From NCBI RefSeq assembly GCF_028618695.1, contig NZ_JAQIVI010000521.1, forward strand, positions 1 to 27,627: a stretch of DNA of 27,627 bases, read 5' to 3'. Positions within the stretch are counted from its first letter, which is position 1, and every line of letters starts with the position of its first letter. A program made the translations under genes and the position numbers. Below, piece by piece: positions 23,457 to 27,627 of the stretch. The stretch comes from Natrinema soli. Its GTDB lineage: Archaea; Halobacteriota; Halobacteria; Halobacteriales; Natrialbaceae. Below the pieces are notes generated by a model. It worked only from the letters and a program-made list of their open reading frames with translations. It was not told the origin of the DNA and did not search any database.

Positions 23457-24540
23457 TCTTGGTTGTCCACTATAGTAGTCATTAGAAATAATTACTCATC
23501 TTTGGGGTCGAGAGTTGGTTGAGGGCGTTGTCGATCGCTGTTGTAAGCTGAGTAAGTGACTCAAAGAATCGGTTACTGAGAGCCGCTTGCAGTTGTCTCC
23601 AGCACTCTTCGACCGGGTTTAGTTCAGGAGAGTACGCCGGTAACGTGACGAAGGCGAGGTCGTCACGGGCCGCTAGGTCCGTGACGGCCGACGCCTGGAA
23701 ATACGGCGCACCATCTAGTACGACGATCAAATCATCTTTAAACTCTTTACATAATGCGAGAATGAAATGTTTTGCGTGCTCGGCGGTCACGTACTCTTCG
23801 AACCGAGAGAAAAAGCGATCACCGTCCTCGGTGATCGCGCCCAAAAGGCACGTCCAGTCGCGTTGTCCGGATGATTTGACAGACGGTCGCGTGCCGCGAG
23901 GAAACCACGCGGCACGCGGGTCGACTTGGACGGATTTCTTGGTTTGATCGATACAGACTACCGTGGCGTCCATCTCCCACCGCTTTTTTTGAGCTCCTCG
24001 CGGAATGTCTCTTGCTCGTCAGCATCAGCCTCGGCGGCTGTACGGCGTGGATTTTGATGGCTCAATCCCGCTTCTTTGAGCAACCGCCGGCAACTCGGGA
24101 TTGAGTATTCGACGTCGTACGTTTCGTTGAGATACTGCTGGACGAGCGCCGGCGTCCACGCCGGCGCGTCGATACCAACTTCTTCGGGTGATTCGTGGAC
24201 AGTTTCTTCGAATTCTCGTTGCTCTTCTTCTGAGAGCTTCCGTTTTCTCCCAGATCGGTGAGCATCAGTTACGGCACGCTCAAGCGACTCGTCGGTGTCG
24301 AGTCGCTTGAGCCAGCTATAGATTGTCCGTCGCTGAACGTCGTACCACTCGGCTAGTTCAGTCTGCGTGACGCCGTTTTTGTACGCTATTGCCGTAAGAG
24401 TCGTTGCGTCGGCTTCTTTCCCTCCACGTTGTCGAGGGCATCTTGCAATTCCTCGACAGAGATCTTGTCGAGATGATCCACTACGTTTAGCAACACTCTT
24501 TGAGTAGAAAGTTTTAACGGTTACTATAGCGACAACCCAG
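23457..24540 (-). mobile_element. Second IS630-type insertion sequence
   Basis: Inverted ends share GGTTGTC then CTATAGTA: left GGTTGTCCACTATAGTA, right (reverse complement) GGTTGTCGCTATAGTA. TA dinucleotides border the proposed limits on both sides, but the exact outer bases are uncertain by a few nucleotides. It is a different lineage from the IS630 element at 16923. Confidence 0.75.
23482..24481 (-). pseudogene. IS630 family transposase in three frames
   Basis: From a GTG at 24479-24481 the frame reads VDHLDKISVEELQDALDNVE up to TQRLL. It then needs a one-base shift near 24394-24398 to continue TAIAYKNGVTQTELAEWYDV and the helix-turn-helix (RRTIYSWLKRLDTD). That frame ends ...REELKKSGGRW. 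A -1 shift on a run of seven A (23984-23990, minus strand) would instead give KKRWEMDATVVCIDQTKK, holding the first catalytic Asp. The DDE core follows: VVLDGAPYFQA and LPAYSPELNPVEECW, ending SNYF. The first shift looks like a mutation; the A7 one may be programmed or a lost base. Confidence 0.85.
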
Positions 24541-24587
24541 TACACGATATCTATTAGTGACTGTCATAAATACAGAGAAGTACGAAA

Positions 24588-24650
24588 ATGACGATCTTAG
24601 AATGCACCCAACCCGGAGTAAACGACCTTCTCAAGCGGGTGAGGCGATGA
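24588..24650 (+). CDS. Possible 20-residue leader peptide before the decayed integrase
   Basis: ATG at 24588 gives MTILECTQPGVNDLLKRVRR, ending at a TGA that overlaps the integrase ATG (ATGA at 24647-24650). The overlap is the arrangement used for coupled translation. The length is too short to exclude chance. Confidence 0.25.
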   Translation: MTILECTQPGVNDLLKRVRR

Positions 24651-25305
24651 GTAGCGAACGAATCCGCTGGTCACACAGATCTCTCGAGGAACTCCAATCG
24701 TTTTGGAACAAAGAAATCGAACCGAAGCTGCGACGCGCCGGCCACGATCTCGACGAGCGGCCGACCTATCAGGACTTACTCGAGGTGGGCTACGGCGGGC
24801 TAAGGATGCACTCCGCGAACAGCACGACACGACGCTTTCGGAGTTCTGCCGGTCGGTTGGCTACTTTGAAGCCGATGATTCGGGGTCCTACCCATGGGCA
24901 TCGACGACGAAACCGCCGTCGACGAACTCGAGTCCTACGTCCGCACGCTCGAACGATGTCGCAACCTCGCTGAAAGTACGGTGACGACGAAACGGTCCCG
25001 ACTTGCTACCTACACACGCTTCTATCGGGATATCCACGGCCGGGTCAACCTCGTTGATCGCCTTGGCGAGCCCACACCAGGCCGACGAGATTGAACACGT
25101 CCTCGCGGTGTTCGACGAACTCGACCGGGATCTCGAGAGCGCTGAGTCGAAGCTTCGATACCTCGGTGATGTCTCGCAGTTCTACGAGCACCTCCAGCGT
25201 TGCAGGAAGGCCACGTACAACCCCGCAGATATGATTGAATGGAGTACACGGGTGGGAACGCACAGAACCCAATAACGCCGCCCTCTCAAGCGCTACACCG
25301 ACCCT
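24647..25305 (+). pseudogene. Tyrosine recombinase (phage-type integrase), N-terminal half, frameshifted
   Basis: Pieces of one integrase N-terminal and SAM-like core-binding region run in order but in changing frames: MSSERIRWSHRSLEELQSFW, DERPTYQDLLEVGYGGL (from 24647), then ALREQHDTTLSEFCRSVGYF, then GIDDETAVDELESYVRTLER and TVTTKRSRLATYTRFYRDIH (from ~24894), then VFDELDRDLESAESKLRYLG and VSQFYEHLQRCRKATYNP, and finally EPNNAALSSA near 25265. The catalytic domain with R, H-x-x-R and Tyr is missing. At least four lesions. It is a dead copy unrelated in detail to the intact recombinase at 25650. Confidence 0.8.
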
Positions 25306-25649
25306 GACCTCGAGTCCAAAAACGACCGTCGCGGCTGGCTGGGGCTGTGTTTGGGTGGGTTCGGGGATGACGGACTCGTGAATCAGATATCGCTAGCGAA
25401 TGGCCGCTAGAGGTCGGGTTACTTTCTGTTTAGACGATGAAAAGTGTCTCATGGCCTCGTGCGAGCGTGAGGAGTGCCTCAACGAAGACACGCATGTGAT
25501 GATCTACAATCCTGTGGGTCATGAGCGATCGACCAAGTATTACTGCGAGACTCACGCGGAGGTGGCTGCCGACGAAGCGATAAATGACAGTGCGGCAATC
25601 TCTTCCACGGTCCTGAGCCGTTCGGTTGTGAAAACTGTCGCCGACAGAC
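25306..25649 (+). other. ORF debris with a Cys-rich fragment (from ATG 25451)
   Basis: A short frame reads RYTDPDLESKNDRRGWLGLC and stops near 25410. Another, from the ATG at 25451, reads MASCEREECLNEDTHVMIYN then PVGHERSTKYYCETHAEVAA, which looks like a genuine small zinc-binding protein (C-x4-C ... C-x-x-H). It has no stop before running antisense into the recombinase gene, so its true C-terminus seems lost. I treat the stretch as truncated remnants near the recombinase end. Confidence 0.4.
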
Positions 25650-26756
25650 TCATTCGTTTTCGAACACACTCGTATTGTCTTCACCCAGCTCGCTCGCTTC
25701 GATGTGCGAGTACATTTCGGAGGTCGTTTTCGGGTCGGCGTGTCGAAGTGTCCGTTGGGCGCGTTGCGCACCATGTTCCTTATACAGTGTCTCACCGACG
25801 CCACGACGAGCGCCATGCAAGGTCAGATACTCGCCGTCGTCGACATCCAGACCTGGCACCTTGGCCTCTTTTGAGAGTCGTTTCAACAGCGTTCGCGTGC
25901 CGGAGGTGCTCATCGACGGCGGTTCGATCTCGTGTTCGAAGACGAACGCCAACGGGTTGCCGTCTGGACGGTCGTGCTCCGATGTATCAATCCGATCATA
26001 CAATGACGGCGGATGACGGGAGGGAAAAACCGGCCACGATTCGGCGGGCGGGTCGACGAGCGTTCGCAGCCGTTGTAGCGGGCCGATTGTCTGGCCCGTA
26101 AGTCCGACCTCTTCTCTGTCCTGACTCTTTCCGAAGACTTCGATAATGCCGTTTTCAAAGTCAACGTCTGACCATCGAAGGCCGTTGCGTCGGTCTACAC
26201 GCCTGTCGGCCAGCACCTCCGCACCACGGACGCCCGTGTACGCGAGGACGTAGACCAGTGCCCGATCGCGCACTTCTTCGAACGCAGCGGTGCCGTCGGT
26301 GTCGATCGCTGCTCGAGCGCGTTCGTCGACGTAGTCGGTGATCGCCTGGCGCTGTTCGGGTGTCCAGAACTGTTGGTCGCTGCTACTCGTCGTGGCCGAC
26401 GGGAGCGGGCCTTTCGCTCGCTCTTTCTCTGCTGGGTTCTCCGGGAGATACTCGACTTTCACGGCCCACGAGAGCAGCGCCGAGACGTAGTTGTAGTATG
26501 TGCGGGCCGTCGACTCGGCGATCCCGGTGTCTCCGCGAGCCCGTCGCTCAAGATACGAGGCGTAGTGACGCATCGTCAGCGGCGTCACATCGGCCAGCGT
26601 CTCCTCGTCACGGCCGTCGAGCCAGTCGTCGGTCCACTTTTTGAGGATGTACTCGAGGTTTGACCCATAGTTTCCTTTCTTCTCGGCTACGAACTCTTTC
26701 CGGGCGGCTACGAGGGTGATTTCCTCGGTTGAACCCTCGGAGTTGCTGTTTATCAT
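25650..26756 (-). CDS. Tyrosine recombinase / integrase (XerD-like)
   Basis: 368 residues from the ATG at 26756 (MINSNSEGSTEEITL). The first ATG at 26804 lies inside a palindrome and is less likely to be the start. A core-binding SAM-like domain (~25-115; ILKKWTDDWLDGRDEETL, ARTYYNYVSALLSWAV) precedes the catalytic domain. The catalytic set is complete: R177 (TGVRGAE), H314 and R317 (LHGARRG), H339 (RHADPKT) and nucleophile Y349 (EMYSHIEA). It would integrate and excise a mobile element or resolve multimers. No tRNA target is visible next to it. The decayed integrase 300 bp away suggests repeated use of this site. Confidence 0.9.
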   Translation of the reverse strand: MINSNSEGSTEEITLVAARKEFVAEKKGNYGSNLEYILKKWTDDWLDGRDEETLADVTPLTMRHYASYLERRARGDTGIAESTARTYYNYVSALLSWAVKVEYLPENPAEKERAKGPLPSATTSSSDQQFWTPEQRQAITDYVDERARAAIDTDGTAAFEEVRDRALVYVLAYTGVRGAEVLADRRVDRRNGLRWSDVDFENGIIEVFGKSQDREEVGLTGQTIGPLQRLRTLVDPPAESWPVFPSRHPPSLYDRIDTSEHDRPDGNPLAFVFEHEIEPPSMSTSGTRTLLKRLSKEAKVPGLDVDDGEYLTLHGARRGVGETLYKEHGAQRAQRTLRHADPKTTSEMYSHIEASELGEDNTSVFENE

Positions 26757-26798
26757 CGACTCGGCTTCCCAGAGGGCGTGGACCCTGAAAATAGTACC

Positions 26799-26820
26799 GT
26801 ACATTATTGGTCTAATGTAC
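26799..26820. promoter_or_regulatory. Perfect 8-6-8 palindrome upstream of the recombinase gene
   Basis: GTACATTA (26799-26806) and TAATGTAC (26813-26820) flank TTGGTC. It lies 43-64 nt before ATG 26756 and overlaps an alternative ATG. It could be an operator for the recombinase promoter or a recombinase binding site; arms of 8 bp with a 6-bp core also fit a crossover site for a tyrosine recombinase. Confidence 0.5.
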
Positions 26821-27030
26821 TGTGCCGTTTCAGACAGAACAGACTAGAGTTACAGGCTATGAGAGTGGATATATCGGGAGATACTGGGTGTTTTCACATT
26901 CTCATAAACCGGATAGCGCTGTACAGACTGTGCGCGAAAACTCCACAACTTCGGGATCTCAAGTTCTACAAACCACCATACAGCTGACACCCGTTACGAT
27001 CGTCCTCAGAGAAGCTGTTTGAAAAAGAAT

Positions 27031-27378
27031 CTATTCTTCGTCTTCCGAGGCAACAGCGCTCATAGCGTCCATTCCTTGCTGAATCGGATGCTCTTCGTAG
27101 AGCTCCTCGCTTCGCAGAAACCCATCTGAGAGAATGTTATCTTCCATACCGCTCTCGTAGACAACCCTCCAGCCGTGACCTGCTTCGTAGGTCACGGCTG
27201 TCACCCAGTCGTAGCCAATAAACATCGCAGTGTCCATAACCATCCCGTGTTCTGGATCAAATTTCGTCGTCTGAGGCATTATTGACTGGATGCTCTCGTG
27301 TCGTTCGAGTGCGTCACGCTCAGTATCCTTGAGTGGGCGGTCTGGAAGCGATTCAACAAGGGATCCATCTTGAGCCAT
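27031..27378 (-). CDS. Hypothetical acidic protein, 115 residues
   Basis: From the ATG at 27378 (MAQDGSLVESLPDRPLKDTE). The ORF could start 16 residues earlier but that stretch is basic and unlike the rest. It is acidic with a compact middle (FIGYDWVTAVTYEAGHGWRV) and ends SAVASEDEE. No family recognised. It faces away from the end-of-window gene and is on the same strand as the recombinase, 226 bp upstream of it; the interval holds only the palindrome and no other gene. Confidence 0.6.
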   Translation of the reverse strand: MAQDGSLVESLPDRPLKDTERDALERHESIQSIMPQTTKFDPEHGMVMDTAMFIGYDWVTAVTYEAGHGWRVVYESGMEDNILSDGFLRSEELYEEHPIQQGMDAMSAVASEDEE

Positions 27379-27483
27379 ACTCCAAGTAGCTCTTGGCGCG
27401 TAAATAACCGTTTGGCGTGGGTCCAAATGTGGTGCCCTAATGGGGAGTCTCTCCTTCGGTTTCAGTATCTGGACTGACTGTTA

Positions 27484-27627
27484 ATGGTATCTAACATCAC
27501 TCCTGCAGGTGACGACGATGCCCCCGCTTTGGCGGGGGCGATCGTCATCCACGCCAAGAAGGTCTGTGAAACAGCTGATCATCTCTGGCGTGTACTTGGA
27601 GACGTCTCGATTCCCGTGGATGGACTA
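27484..27627 (+). CDS. Start of an unidentified gene, 3' truncated by window edge
   Basis: ATG at 27484 opens an uninterrupted frame to the window end: MVSNITPAGDDDAPALAGAI, then VIHAKKVCETADHLWRVLGD. Composition is acidic and haloarchaeal-like. A strong G/C hairpin lies inside the first codons. No family can be named from 48 residues. Confidence 0.4.
   Translation, partial: MVSNITPAGDDDAPALAGAIVIHAKKVCETADHLWRVLGDVSIPVDGL
27514..27546. other. Very strong GC-rich hairpin
   Basis: GCCCCCGC-TTTG-GCGGGGGC (27520-27539), extended outward by GACGAT ... ATCGTC (27514-27519 and 27541-27546) with one bulged G. The 14-bp stem lies inside the 5' end of an open frame; it may be a terminator for transcription from the left, a translation control element or a plasmid/element feature. 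Confidence 0.5.

Noticed and set aside
25650..26101. C-terminal part of a plus-strand frame starting at 25400
   Set aside because: Beyond 25650 it is antisense to the recombinase catalytic domain and turns Arg-rich.
1..27627. CRISPR array, rRNA or tRNA genes
   Set aside because: No regularly spaced repeats were seen, and no tRNA cloverleaf or rRNA-like stretch, including next to the recombinase where a tRNA target might be expected.

Overview
The window looks like a high-GC haloarchaeal (class Halobacteria) chromosome or megaplasmid. The encoded proteins are acidic, several genes have a TATA-like box about 25-30 nt before the start codon with little or no leader, a Tat-type lipoprotein signal is present, and the insertion sequences (IS5, IS630 and IS1595 types) and tyrosine recombinases resemble haloarchaeal ones. 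The genus cannot be fixed from sequence alone. I see no rRNA, tRNA or CRISPR array.

Layout. 1-2.4 kb is conserved-looking core: the C-terminal end of an FAD/Fe-S oxidoreductase and an SLC13-type transporter, with a small gene relic between them. 2.5-6.4 kb holds a complete IS5-type element with a 9-bp target duplication, a DMT/EamA exporter and a heavily decayed MATE exporter. 6.4-18.7 kb reads as a broken-up catabolic locus for an aromatic or organic acid. It contains a 4,5-dihydroxyphthalate-decarboxylase-like protein, TctA and TctB permease subunits, a Zn alcohol dehydrogenase, a class II aldolase/decarboxylase-type protein, a tiny Zn-knuckle protein, a Rieske ferredoxin, an ACMSD-type amidohydrolase (probable decarboxylase), the TctC-type solute receptor and a broken aldehyde dehydrogenase. 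An IS1595-type element (8-bp duplication, dead transposase) and an IS630 element (TA duplication) are inserted in it, and a second IS5-type element without target duplication truncates the aldehyde dehydrogenase.

19.7-22.0 kb has a small zinc protein and a two-gene sodium:solute symporter operon. 22.0-24.6 kb is a graveyard: a relic of a second Rieske protein fused back-to-back to a histidine-kinase relic, two small genes and a frameshifted IS630 element. 24.6-27.6 kb looks like the edge of an integrative element: a decayed integrase, an intact tyrosine recombinase with a palindrome over its promoter, and two genes of unknown function.

How it works together (inference). TctC would capture a carboxylated substrate outside the cell and TctAB import it. 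The decarboxylase-like proteins, Rieske ferredoxin and dehydrogenases would process it. The divergent amidohydrolase-tctC intergenic region carries three copies of one palindrome (ATTCGG-N5-CCGAAT, one imperfect), seen nowhere else in the window. This suggests joint control by a regulator not encoded here. No ring-hydroxylating oxygenase large subunit is present, so the pathway is either completed elsewhere or no longer functional.
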